From: Succiniclasticum ruminis DSM 9236 | GTDB lineage: Bacteria; Bacillota; Negativicutes; Acidaminococcales; Acidaminococcaceae | NCBI RefSeq assembly: GCF_900112895.1 | Contig: NZ_FONL01000001.1 | Location: forward strand, 283,234-347,233 | Direction of reading: 5' to 3' | DNA length: 64,000 nt | Part shown: piece after piece, positions 33,831-41,854 of the stretch | Layout of the letters: every line of letters begins with the position of its first letter | Position numbering within the stretch: position 1 is the first letter of the stretch | Made by a program: the position numbers and the translations under genes | The notes under the pieces: model-generated | Told to the model about the DNA's origin: nothing | Databases searched by the model: none | Seen by the model: the letters and a program-made list of their open reading frames with translations, nothing else

Positions 33831-34436
33831 TCATCCCGTGATGCGGGTCCGGTTTTCCAGGGCCTTGGCAAGCGTCACTTCATCTGCATATTCCAGGTCT
33901 CCGCCCATGGGCAGACCCCGGGCGATACGGCTCACAACCACAGGCTGATGCTTTAGCAACTGCGCCAGATAAGCCGCTGTTGCTTCTCCTTCCACATTGC
34001 TGTTCGTGGCAAGGATTACTTCTTTCACGTCCCCGCTGCCAAGCCGGGACAGCAATTCCTTAATCCGGAGTTCTTCCGGCCCAATGCCATCCAGTGGAGA
34101 CAGGCATCCATGCAGCACATGGTAAACACCTGTATAGCCACGGCTCCGTTCCATAGCCATGGCGTCCTGGGGCTGTTCTACCACGCAGATCATACTATGA
34201 TCACGCTTCTCATCCCTGCAAATTTCGCATTCGTCACTATCCGTCAGGTTAAAGCACTCCCTGCAGAAACGGATGTTCCGTTTCGCCTGCAGCAACGTTT
34301 CCGCCAGACGGCGCACATCCTCTTCCGGCATATCGATGATGTGGTACGCCAGACGGAGAGCAGATTTATTGCCAAGCCCGGGAAGACGCCGGAACTGATC
34401 ATACACACTGTTCAGGGGTTTTATCAAGCCAGCCAT
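33831..34436 (-). CDS. recR: Recombination protein RecR
   Basis: DNA-binding clamp of the RecFOR pathway, 201 residues, loading RecA at gaps. It has an N-terminal helix-hairpin-helix (RRLPGLGNKSALRLA), a C4 zinc finger with Cys58, Cys61, Cys70 and Cys73, then a Toprim domain starting SMICVVEQPQDAMAMER. The Walker-like GLPMGGDLEYAD near the end is conserved. It starts one base after the ybaB stop, with no independent strong ribosome site, so translation is coupled. Confidence 0.97.
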   Translation of the reverse strand: MAGLIKPLNSVYDQFRRLPGLGNKSALRLAYHIIDMPEEDVRRLAETLLQAKRNIRFCRECFNLTDSDECEICRDEKRDHSMICVVEQPQDAMAMERSRGYTGVYHVLHGCLSPLDGIGPEELRIKELLSRLGSGDVKEVILATNSNVEGEATAAYLAQLLKHQPVVVSRIARGLPMGGDLEYADEVTLAKALENRTRITG

Positions 34437-34437
34437 A

Positions 34438-34779
34438 TTACATTCCCGGAATCTTGAGACCGCCGGTCACTTTGTTCATTTCTGCCTCTGTCACCGTGTC
34501 CACCTGATGCAAGGCTTCGTTAACAGCAGCCAGAATCAGGTCCTGCAGCATTTCCACATCTTCCGGATCCACGACCTGGGGATCGATTACCACACCGGTA
34601 AGTTCTTTCTTGCCGGTTACGGTAACCTTTACGGCGCCGCCGCCGGATGTACTTTCAAAAGTGCGGGCCTGCAGTTCTGCCTGCACTTTCTGCATTTCTG
34701 CCTGCATCTTCTGTACTTTCTGCAGCATGCCCTGCATATTACCCATACCGCCCATGCCGGGGAATTTCATACCTTTCAT
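34438..34779 (-). CDS. ybaB: YbaB/EbfC-family nucleoid-associated protein
   Basis: Small DNA-binding dimer of 113 residues thought to act as a nucleoid protein next to recR. It has a Met/Gln/Lys-rich N-terminal coil (MQGMLQKVQKMQAEMQKVQ) and the conserved VTGKKELTGVVIDPQVVDPEDVEML core. A GGAGG site precedes the ATG. It lies between dnaX and recR, as in many bacteria. Confidence 0.96.
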   Translation of the reverse strand: MKGMKFPGMGGMGNMQGMLQKVQKMQAEMQKVQAELQARTFESTSGGGAVKVTVTGKKELTGVVIDPQVVDPEDVEMLQDLILAAVNEALHQVDTVTEAEMNKVTGGLKIPGM

Positions 34780-34846
34780 GTTTCCGTCCTCCTGTAATAG
34801 TAACTATAATTTGTATTTATGTTTTTTTTATGTTGAACCTGAAGGC

Positions 34847-36766
34847 CTATACCTTGTGCAGCGTTGCGTTGAACATTTCCATGGCTTTTTTTGTACTTGC
34901 GGATACATTTGGCCCTGCTTCAGCTGTTGCCGTTTCCGGCTGTTTCGGAGCAGGCTTCACAGAACCCGCTGCCGGTAAAGTTTTTGCTTTGGAAGCAGAT
35001 CCCGGCGTTTTTCCTGCCGGCGGTACGCTTCCGGTTTTCCCACCCATATCCGTCACGCATTGCAACCGGATGGGCACCCGTGCTACCCGCAGCAGGATTT
35101 CCTCCACCACTTCCCGGTAATCCGGTTTCTGCAGGCGCTCACACAAAAACTTCATCTTGAAACCAACGATCAGGGTTTGATTCTCATAGGCCAGCACGGA
35201 ACCGTGGGAAGCACAGGACGCAATAGAATTTTTCCGTTCCGCTTTCAGTATTTCCATAGCCCGGGTCCAGTACTCATCCCCTGTTGCCCAATCACCGCCA
35301 TAGGAGGTGTAGCTTCCACTGGGAGATTCTGTACCGTTTCCTGACGTTACAGTATGTTGCAGAGAAACCCCAGGGGGTTCAGGCGGATTGCTGTGCTTCG
35401 GAGTAGCAGCCGCAACGGTTTTCTTTTTTACTGCTGTATTTTCCTTTTTCTCCTTATCTGCAGTTATCACAGACAGTTGTTGCACATCTTCTTTTGCACC
35501 GACCGCCGGTTCCGGTTTTTGCGGCACATCATGTACAACCGGTTCACCCGGTTTTGGTATTCCGGTTACAACCGGCGCTGCAACGGCAACCGGTTCCTGT
35601 ACAGCCGCCGTGATCCCGCCAGCTTTTAGCGCAGTCAGTTCCTGCTCCAGCCGGTTAATGCGGGCAGCCAGTGCCTTCAGGGTCCGGTTATCTTCCCGGC
35701 ACAGATCATACAGGCACATTTCAGCGGTGACCCGACCCCGGGCGGTAAAGCGCAGTTCATTCATAGCCTGATGGATAATTTCCTGGGCCGCCAGAATCCG
35801 TTCCCCGGTATAATAAGAAGCCAGCTTTCCCAGTTCTTCTGCCGTATCCGTCACGTATATGGGCTGATACTCCGGTGTTGCCCTGTACAGGAGCAACGCC
35901 CGCATGTAACCGGACAATTCAATCAGTATCTGGCTGATATCCTTGCCCTGCATCAGCAGCTTATCAAAAATCGTAAGAGCAGAAGCAACTTCCCGCTGCC
36001 CCACCGCACGGACCAGTTCCCGGAGGATCTCCCTGCCGATGATACCCCGCACGGAACGGACTGTTTCTGCAGTAACGGTTCCCGCCATCACGCCGCATTG
36101 CTCCAACAGGCTCAGCGCGTCCCGCATGCCGCCTTCGGAGGCCGCCGAAATCAGTTCCAGCGCTTCTCTGTCTACCTTAATATCACTGCCCTCTGCAACC
36201 TTTTGCAGATGCGCCACAATTTCCTCCTGGGTAATGGGATGGAAATCAAAACGCTGACAACGGGAATGAATGGTTGGCAAAATTTTCTGCGGTTCCGTTG
36301 TGGCAAGGATAAACACCACATGCTCCGGAGGTTCTTCCAGGGTTTTCAGCAACGCGTTGCAGGCCTCTGTAGTCAGCATGTGGGCTTCATCGATGATATA
36401 CACTTTGTACCGGCAGTTCACCGGAGCAAAGTCTGCATTCTTGTTCAGATTTTTAATATCGTCCACGCCCCGGTTTGAAGCGGCATCCAGTTCCTGCACA
36501 TCCATCGCGCTGCCGTCCGTAATCTGGCGGCAGTTCAGGCATTCACCACAGGGATGGTCCGTAGGGCCGTTCAAACAGTTCAGCGCCTTGGCAAAGATGC
36601 GGGCCGTGGTGGTCTTGCCGGTGCCCCGGGGTCCGGTAAACAAATAGGCATGCGCAATACGGCCGCTGGACAACGCGTTCATCAGCGCCTGCTTGACCGG
36701 TACCTGCCCCACCAGCGTATCAAAACTGGACGGACGCCAGCGCAGATATAGAGTTTGGTAAGCCAT
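34847..36766 (-). CDS. dnaX: DNA polymerase III subunits gamma and tau
   Basis: AAA+ clamp-loader motor of 639 residues. Walker A is GPRGTGKT (45-52), zinc cysteines are Cys64, Cys73, Cys76 and Cys79, Walker B is IIDEAH (124-129), and the arginine finger is in HSRC (167-170). From about residue 375 the tau-specific part follows, with Pro/Val/Ala-rich repeats and a C-terminal domain near NSIASCASHGSVLAYEN. A -1 frameshift site for gamma was not clear. I took the ATG of MAYQTLYLRWRP; an ATG three codons upstream is too close to AAAGG. Promoter TTGTTA-17-TATAAT lies 50 bases upstream. It heads the leftward block ending at 31672. Confidence 0.96.
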   Translation of the reverse strand: MAYQTLYLRWRPSSFDTLVGQVPVKQALMNALSSGRIAHAYLFTGPRGTGKTTTARIFAKALNCLNGPTDHPCGECLNCRQITDGSAMDVQELDAASNRGVDDIKNLNKNADFAPVNCRYKVYIIDEAHMLTTEACNALLKTLEEPPEHVVFILATTEPQKILPTIHSRCQRFDFHPITQEEIVAHLQKVAEGSDIKVDREALELISAASEGGMRDALSLLEQCGVMAGTVTAETVRSVRGIIGREILRELVRAVGQREVASALTIFDKLLMQGKDISQILIELSGYMRALLLYRATPEYQPIYVTDTAEELGKLASYYTGERILAAQEIIHQAMNELRFTARGRVTAEMCLYDLCREDNRTLKALAARINRLEQELTALKAGGITAAVQEPVAVAAPVVTGIPKPGEPVVHDVPQKPEPAVGAKEDVQQLSVITADKEKKENTAVKKKTVAAATPKHSNPPEPPGVSLQHTVTSGNGTESPSGSYTSYGGDWATGDEYWTRAMEILKAERKNSIASCASHGSVLAYENQTLIVGFKMKFLCERLQKPDYREVVEEILLRVARVPIRLQCVTDMGGKTGSVPPAGKTPGSASKAKTLPAAGSVKPAPKQPETATAEAGPNVSASTKKAMEMFNATLHKV

Positions 36767-36815
36767 GTCGCACATCCTTTCCTGTCCCCGGGAGTCTAAT
36801 AAATTTTACTCTATT

Positions 36816-36844
36816 ATTATAGTAAAAATCAGCTAAAATAACAA
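36816..36844 (-). promoter_or_regulatory. Promoter of the dnaX operon
   Basis: Reading leftwards, TTGTTA (36844-36839) and TATAAT (36821-36816) are 17 bases apart, about 50 bases upstream of the dnaX start. Confidence 0.85.
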
Positions 36845-36867
36845 TGAATTAAATATAAAATCTCCGA

Positions 36868-36916
36868 GAAAAATAAAGTTGCAAAGAAGAAGATCCAAGC
36901 CTTTTTTCTTTACAAC
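36868..36916 (-). terminator. Terminator after the 87-residue gene
   Basis: Reading leftwards, GTTGTAAAGAAAAAAG (36916-36901) pairs imperfectly with CTTCTTCTTTGCAAC (36892-36878) and is followed by TTTATTTTT. Confidence 0.7.
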
Positions 36917-36996
36917 TTCGAATTTGCAATCTTTTTAGGATTTCTTTAATTTGCGGCGTTACTACGCATTACAAATACATTCGACCACCAGGCAGT

Positions 36997-37260
36997 TTAT
37001 CTGCCCGCTGCCAGCGCCACGTTTTTAAAGTATGCCGGCAGGTCAACTGACCGCCACTGCCAATCGTGCCAAATTTCCTGAGCGGTTGCGCCGTAGCACA
37101 GACGAGTCACGGATTTTTTCACAAAATCGCTGTAAGAGTCCTGTCTTTCTTCCGGTACTTCCGCCATTTTTTCTTCCAGAAACTGCAGCCTCCTGGCTAC
37201 AGTCAGCTTTCTTTTCTTAATTTCATTCATTCTTGCAGTTGCATCAAACAATTTTTTCAT
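36997..37260 (-). CDS. Small protein of unknown function
   Basis: An 87-residue, basic, helical protein that I do not recognise. The ATG at 37260 (MKKLFDATARMNEIKKRK) is strongly favoured because AAGGAAGG lies nine bases upstream, and a promoter (TTGCGT-16-TATAAT at 37488-37461) sits upstream in the leader. A longer frame to 37434 would start inside the promoter region and is not believable. Lys/Arg-rich N-terminus, aromatic C-terminus (IWHDWQWRS), no membrane segment. It has its own terminator, so it is a free-standing transcript between the SRP RNA and dnaX. Confidence 0.68.
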   Translation of the reverse strand: MKKLFDATARMNEIKKRKLTVARRLQFLEEKMAEVPEERQDSYSDFVKKSVTRLCYGATAQEIWHDWQWRSVDLPAYFKNVALAAGR

Positions 37261-37460
37261 AAATTCTTTTCCTTCCTTTTTTTGTTTTCCGCATTCTGCT
37301 GTCATGGCACCATGCCAGTACACAAAGACACGCTGATTCATCCGCCTGACGAACAAACCCATGTAACCAGCGTCTCCCTGGCAAAAAAAGAATAGCCCTG
37401 GCTTCATGCAGTTGCCAAGACTACTTTTTAACACGGGACCTCAGCAGAACAACGAATTGA

Positions 37461-37488
37461 ATTATAGCACATTTTTAAATAAACGCAA
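37461..37488 (-). promoter_or_regulatory. Promoter of the 87-residue gene
   Basis: Reading leftwards, TTGCGT (37488-37483) and TATAAT (37466-37461) are 16 bases apart. The predicted leader is about 195 bases long, unusually long for so small a gene. Confidence 0.72.
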
Positions 37489-37574
37489 GACTCAAATGTG
37501 AAAAATTTTCAAATTATCGGTTTTAACAACCCGATGTCAGATGTTGCAGATTTAAGGGTAACTTTGTTTAAACA

Positions 37575-37608
37575 GATAAGAAAAGAGCAATCCTCAACGG
37601 ATTGCTCT
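37575..37608 (-). terminator. Terminator of the SRP RNA
   Basis: Reading leftwards, AGAGCAATCC (37608-37599) pairs perfectly with GGATTGCTCT (37593-37584), followed by TTTTCTTAT. Confidence 0.9.
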
Positions 37609-37620
37609 CAACCGGTTTTC

Positions 37621-37744
37621 CTGTAAGACCGCAGGGCAGGCACCCCCGCGGCGCATGCAGGTATCCGCTTAGTGCTGCTTCCTTCCGGACCTGACACGGT
37701 TCACAGGCCTCCATCGCGCAGGACCTGCCGCTACAGCCTTACAG
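37621..37744 (-). ncRNA. ffs: Signal recognition particle RNA (small bacterial type, 4.5S-like)
   Basis: About 124 bases that fold into one long hairpin. On the transcribed (minus) strand the ends CTGTAAG...CTTACAG and GGCAGG...CCTGCC pair. The apical Ffh-binding domain is intact: GTCAGGTCCGGAAGGAAGCAG, with the GGAA tetraloop at about plus 37684-37687. There is no Alu-type 5' domain of the Bacillus 6S-like SRP RNA; this is the short form. It lies upstream of dnaX, its usual Firmicutes neighbour, and is followed by a good terminator. Confidence 0.95.
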
Positions 37745-37771
37745 AAAAACCATTATTGTTCTTCAATTCAG

Positions 37772-37793
37772 AAGAAAAAAGCCGCAATGCGGC
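37772..37793 (-). terminator. Terminator of tRNA-Ser
   Basis: Reading leftwards, GCCGCATTGCGGC (37793-37781) forms a compact hairpin followed by TTTTTTC. It lies between tRNA-Ser and the SRP RNA. Confidence 0.88.
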
Positions 37794-37806
37794 ACTCATT
37801 TTTAAA

Positions 37807-37896
37807 TGGCGGAGAGAGAGGGATTCGAACCCTCGGTACGGTTTCCCGTACACACGCTTTCCAGGCGTGCACCTTCAACCGCTCGGTCATCTCTCC
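37807..37896 (-). tRNA. tRNA-Ser (anticodon GGA)
   Basis: Ninety-base tRNA on the minus strand with acceptor GGAGAGA/TCTCTCC, discriminator G and encoded CCA. It has a long variable arm TACGGGAAACCGTA, diagnostic of serine, and GGA in the loop CTGGAAA. The leader carries a hairpin at 37930-37952. Confidence 0.97.
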
Positions 37897-37929
37897 GGTT
37901 GTAGGAAATAAAGCTTTTTAATTGTAAAT

Positions 37930-37952
37930 ACGTGGCTGAAGGTCAGCCACGT
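37930..37952 (-). promoter_or_regulatory. Perfect hairpin at the start of the tRNA-Ser transcript
   Basis: ACGTGGCTGA (37930-37939) and TCAGCCACGT (37943-37952) are perfect inverted repeats with a three-base loop. The -10 box of the tRNA-Ser promoter ends at 37958, so transcription should start almost at the hairpin's first base. Read leftwards it is followed by ATTTACAATT, a poor terminator tail, so it could also weakly end the usp transcript. Confidence 0.6.
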
Positions 37953-37957
37953 AAGAT

Positions 37958-37986
37958 ATTATACGGATATTAGCTTTTTTTGTCAA
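37958..37986 (-). promoter_or_regulatory. Consensus promoter of tRNA-Ser
   Basis: Reading leftwards, TTGACA (37986-37981) and TATAAT (37963-37958) are exact consensus hexamers with a 17-base spacer. The -35 begins eight bases past the usp stop codon. Confidence 0.93.
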
Positions 37987-37993
37987 GCGTTTT

Positions 37994-38833
37994 TTAGTCT
38001 TCGCTTTCTTCGTCCGGCATTACCCAGAGAGTACGGCTGCAATTCAGTAAAATATTCTGGGCCGTGCTCCCCATCAGTAATCCTTTGATAGGCCCTGCCC
38101 CGGTTTTCCCGGTGATGACAAGGCTGCAGTTTTCCTCTTCCGCCAGCTTGCAGATTTCCCGGGACGCAGCGCCTCCGTCCGCAATCACGTAGCGTGACTG
38201 AATACCGAAGTCCTGCATCTCGTTGCAAAGTTCCTTCAGCATATCTTCCGCCATCTCTTTGTTTTCCAGCAGTTCGTCGTCGCCCCGGACCCCTTCAATA
38301 ACGTGCACAAAGATGACCTCCCCTACGTTTTCCCGCAGGTTGCGGATAAAGTTCAGGGCAATCAGGGACTTCCGGGAGAAATCCGTTGGTAACAGGATAC
38401 GTTGCAGATAATCGCTGCACTTGTAATCCCCTTTTACCACAAGGGTTGGGATATCTATGGCCCGTACCGCGTTAAAGGTATTGCTTCCCCTGAACGTACT
38501 GGCCCAGATGCCTTTACCGTGTGAAGCCATGAACAACAGGTTGATATCATATTGGTCGACGGCTTTCTGGATACCGTTCAGCACATCCGGATTGCTTTCC
38601 CACAGGATTTCCACTTTATCGTATCCGGCTTTTTGGATGTCCTGTGCCAGCCCGTTTAAACGGCTGTACGTCTTTTTGTAATAAGCAGAAGACTTGGCAA
38701 AATTCTCTGCCTTTTTAACAACGTGAAGCAGGTACACTTCCGTTTCCGGATCAAGGCAGACACTGTAAAACACATCCAATATACGGGGGGTAAGTTCCGA
38801 CAGATCCAAGGCCAGCATTACTCTGGAAAACAT
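37994..38833 (-). CDS. Two-domain universal stress protein
   Basis: Cytoplasmic protein of 279 residues made of two UspA domains. The first half starts SRVMLALDLSELT and ends near GNTFN-type residues (FRGSNTFNAVR). The second starts RILLPTDFSRKSL and keeps the ATP-type loop GKTGAGPIKGLLMGSTAQ. The ATG at 38833 (MFSRVM) follows AAAGGAG; a TTG seven codons upstream is not needed. It begins 17 bases after the stop of the FAD-linked oxidase, so it is the last gene of that operon. Loss of the ATP loop in the first half and its presence in the second suggests only one nucleotide site per chain. Confidence 0.88.
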   Translation of the reverse strand: MFSRVMLALDLSELTPRILDVFYSVCLDPETEVYLLHVVKKAENFAKSSAYYKKTYSRLNGLAQDIQKAGYDKVEILWESNPDVLNGIQKAVDQYDINLLFMASHGKGIWASTFRGSNTFNAVRAIDIPTLVVKGDYKCSDYLQRILLPTDFSRKSLIALNFIRNLRENVGEVIFVHVIEGVRGDDELLENKEMAEDMLKELCNEMQDFGIQSRYVIADGGAASREICKLAEEENCSLVITGKTGAGPIKGLLMGSTAQNILLNCSRTLWVMPDEESED

Positions 38834-38850
38834 TTGCAGATACTCCTTTA

Positions 38851-40254
38851 TCAATATACATTCATCACTTTGCCCGGATTCAGGATATCAAGTGGATCCA
38901 AGGCTTTTTTTATGGCTTTCATCATAGCCAGTTCCACCGGGTCAGTGTATTTTTCCATCGCATAAACCTTCTTCGCGCCGATGCCGTGCTCGCCGGAAAT
39001 GCGGCCGCCCAGACTGTACACATAAGAATACGCGGTTTCATGGAAAGCATGCTGCTGTTCCTCCCAGGCCTCATCGCTCATATCGCCTTTCATATGCTGG
39101 AAGTGCAGGTTGCCGTCGCCGGCATGGGCCAGACAGAACATAGTGAAATCGTATTTCTTCGCTTCTTCCGTCAGGCGTTTGATGCAATTGGCAATCTGAT
39201 CCACCGGCACAACGAGATCATCCGACTGGGCAATCTTGCTCAGGGAACGAGTGGACTCCAGGCAGTTTCGGCGTACGGTCCAGACGCGGTCATCTGCTTC
39301 CAGCACGTCAATGGCGCCGGATTCTTCACAGATTTCCGCCAGTTTTTCCATTTTGGCATCCACTTCGTCTTCATTGAAGGTTTCCATGCTGACGATAAGG
39401 TAACACACGCCCTCATCACAATGAGGCAGTTTAATCTCACTGTATTCACAGGAGCTCTTCAGGAAGTTGCTGTCCATGAATTCCACACTGGTAGGTTCCA
39501 AACCGGCCTTTACCAGATTCGGCACCAGGGTGACGGCCTTATCCAGATCGTCATATACTGCAGCCACATCCACTTTATAGGGAGGCAGCGGCAACAGTTT
39601 CAGGGTTGCTTTGCAGATAATGCCCAACGTGCCTTCTGAACCCATGACCAGCTGTTCCAGGCAGTACCCGGTGCTGCACTTTTTCAGACGGGAGCCCAGC
39701 GTCGTAATTTCGCCGGTAGGCGTTACCACTTCTACGGAAAACACCTGATTCCTCGTAGTGCCATAACGTACTGCTTTGTTACCACCTGCGTTGGTAGCGA
39801 TATTGCCGCCGATGAGGCAGCTTTCCGCGCTGCAGGGATCACCTGCGTACAGCAGCCCTTTTGCTTTAGCGGCCATCTGGATATCGATGGTACGCGAGCC
39901 GGCTTCGGCTACAGCATACATGGCGTCTTCGTTGATTTCAATAATCTTGTTCATTTTTTCCATGTTCAGCACGATACCGCCCAAAACGGGAATCGCTCCG
40001 TCGGAAACGCTGGTGCCGGCGCTGCGGGGAGTTACCGGTACAACAAACCTGTTGGCCAGTTTCATGACTGCCGCAACTTCTTCCGTGCTGTTGGCCCACA
40101 CTACCACTTCCGGCAGGTGCATCAGGCGGGGGTCTGTCTCTTCGTCCGTTTTAAAACGGTCCAGAGTTTCCGCATCGGTCTTTACATTGGCTGCGCCAAC
40201 GACCTTTTTCAACTCTTCCAGCAATTCCGGGGTAACAGGATTATACTTTGCCAT
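38851..40254 (-). CDS. FAD-linked 2-hydroxyacid dehydrogenase, GlcD/D-lactate type (second copy)
   Basis: Cytoplasmic flavoprotein of 467 residues of the GlcD/D-lactate and D-2-hydroxyglutarate dehydrogenase family. The FAD domain (about 40-215) has PRSAGTSVSDGAIP, then CSAESCLIGGNIATNAGG. The C-terminal catalytic domain has the metal block LAHAGDGNLHFQHM and the closing GGRISGEHGIGAKK. ATG at 40254 follows AAAGGAG; the longer frame lacks one. A close paralogue precedes it by 89 bases, and a Usp gene follows within 17. In anaerobes such enzymes often pass electrons to electron-transferring flavoprotein; none is seen here. Substrate undecided between D-lactate, glycolate and D-2-hydroxyglutarate. 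Confidence 0.9.
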   Translation of the reverse strand: MAKYNPVTPELLEELKKVVGAANVKTDAETLDRFKTDEETDPRLMHLPEVVVWANSTEEVAAVMKLANRFVVPVTPRSAGTSVSDGAIPVLGGIVLNMEKMNKIIEINEDAMYAVAEAGSRTIDIQMAAKAKGLLYAGDPCSAESCLIGGNIATNAGGNKAVRYGTTRNQVFSVEVVTPTGEITTLGSRLKKCSTGYCLEQLVMGSEGTLGIICKATLKLLPLPPYKVDVAAVYDDLDKAVTLVPNLVKAGLEPTSVEFMDSNFLKSSCEYSEIKLPHCDEGVCYLIVSMETFNEDEVDAKMEKLAEICEESGAIDVLEADDRVWTVRRNCLESTRSLSKIAQSDDLVVPVDQIANCIKRLTEEAKKYDFTMFCLAHAGDGNLHFQHMKGDMSDEAWEEQQHAFHETAYSYVYSLGGRISGEHGIGAKKVYAMEKYTDPVELAMMKAIKKALDPLDILNPGKVMNVY

Positions 40255-40343
40255 ACAAACTCTCCTTTGCCGGCGTTCCATTTCTCTGATTGCATCACAG
40301 GCAGGACGCCCAAAAAAATAATTGTTTTTAAATAAAATTAAAT

Positions 40344-41735
40344 TTATACATTAAAAATCTTTCCGGGATTCAGGATATTTTTCGGATCTACAGCCCTTTT
40401 AATCATACGCATGTATTCCAGTTCGGCCGGTTCCGTGTATTCTTCCATATAATGCAGTTTCTTGGCACCAATGCCATGTTCACCGGATAATCTTCCGCCC
40501 AGACTGTAAACGTAGGGATAGGCTTCCCTGTGGAATTTCTCCACATTCTCGTTCCATTCTTCTTCCGTCAGATTTTTACGGCACATGCAGACGTGCAGGT
40601 TTCCGTCCCCGGCATGACCCAGCACCATGACTTCAAAGGGATAATGGTCCCCCATGGCTTTCACATGCTCTATAGTTTCCGCCACCTTATGTACCGGGAC
40701 CACAAAATCATCTGTAATGGTCACATCGGACAGAATCCGCAAAGATTCCTGACAGCTGCGACGGAGAGTCCACAGCCGCTCGTCCGCTTCCAGTACTTCC
40801 AGAGCTCCGGCTTCCTCACAGAGTTCGCTCAGTTTCTCCAGTCCGGTGTCCAGCTGGTTTTCGTCAAATGTCTCTACCGTGACATAGACAAAGTTGGCAA
40901 TATCCCGGTGAGGCACATTCGTCTCACAGAAGGTTGTGGTGCTGCGCACGAAACTGTTATCCATAAATTCGATGCTGGTGGGGTTCAGTCCCGCTTTAAT
41001 GACCGCAGGCACCAGCCGGGCAGCTTTTTCCACACTGTCGAACATAGCCAGGACATCGAAACGGTACGGAGCCAGCGGCTGCAGTTTCAGGGTAACCTGA
41101 GTGATAATGCCCAAAGTTCCTTCCGATCCCATGATCAGTTGCTCCAGCGCATAGCCCGTAGTCTTTTTTTTCAGGCAGGCCCCGACATTCATGATTTCTC
41201 CGGCAGGGGTAACAACTTTCATGCCGTACACCTGATCCCTAGTTACGCCGTAGCGGATTGCCTTGATGCCGCCTGCATTGGTGGCCAGGTTGCCGCCAAT
41301 CTGGCAGGTTTCCGCGCTGCTGGGGTCACCGGCATACACCAGATTATGCTCTTTAGCCGCAGCCTGACATTCTTTCACCAGGGCGCCGGCTTCTGCTACC
41401 ATATACAGACCTTCTGTATTCACTTCCAAAATACGGTTCATCCGGCCCATCAGAAGAATAATTCCGCCGCAGACCGCAATAGCCCCGTCCGAAAGGCTTG
41501 TCCCGGCACTACGTACAGTAATGGGAATGTTTGCTTCATTGGCAAGCTTCACGATGGCCGCCACTTCTTCCGTTGAACCGGGAGCCACTACCGCTTCCGG
41601 TGTATGGAACTTGGCCGGATCCGTCTCTTCATCTGTTTTGTACTGATCCAGCGTGTCCGGATCCACATACACATGCTCTTTTCCTGCAATAGCCTGCAGG
41701 TCTGCAATAAATTTCTCGTCAACTTTGTTATACAT
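40344..41735 (-). CDS. FAD-linked 2-hydroxyacid dehydrogenase, GlcD/D-lactate type (first copy)
   Basis: Flavoprotein of 463 residues, a tandem paralogue of the next gene (shared blocks YKTDEETDP, NATNAGG-type ATNAGG, GHAGDGNLH and GGRLSGEHGIGAKK). FAD binding is in VRSAGTSLSDGAIA and SSAETCQIGGNLATNAGG. Aromatic and charged positions differ from its neighbour throughout, so the duplication is old, not recent. GGGGG precedes the ATG. A leftward TATAAT (41846-41841), overlapping the end of the RocB-like gene, is the likely promoter. Two genes in tandem suggest either two substrates or a heteromeric enzyme; the sequence does not choose. Confidence 0.9.
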   Translation of the reverse strand: MYNKVDEKFIADLQAIAGKEHVYVDPDTLDQYKTDEETDPAKFHTPEAVVAPGSTEEVAAIVKLANEANIPITVRSAGTSLSDGAIAVCGGIILLMGRMNRILEVNTEGLYMVAEAGALVKECQAAAKEHNLVYAGDPSSAETCQIGGNLATNAGGIKAIRYGVTRDQVYGMKVVTPAGEIMNVGACLKKKTTGYALEQLIMGSEGTLGIITQVTLKLQPLAPYRFDVLAMFDSVEKAARLVPAVIKAGLNPTSIEFMDNSFVRSTTTFCETNVPHRDIANFVYVTVETFDENQLDTGLEKLSELCEEAGALEVLEADERLWTLRRSCQESLRILSDVTITDDFVVPVHKVAETIEHVKAMGDHYPFEVMVLGHAGDGNLHVCMCRKNLTEEEWNENVEKFHREAYPYVYSLGGRLSGEHGIGAKKLHYMEEYTEPAELEYMRMIKRAVDPKNILNPGKIFNV

Positions 41736-41854
41736 ACGTTTCCCCCTCAGATTCTTTCTTCAGAAGCACTGATTACCTGTATCCGGATGATGCAGAACAT
41801 TAAGAAATGCTTTCTGAATAACGGAAAATATATCTTATACATTATAACATTTTT

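Noticed and set aside
37930-37952. A strong terminator of the usp operon
   Set aside because: The stem is perfect but the following bases are ATTTACAATT, without a real T run; treated as a leader hairpin with possible weak termination.
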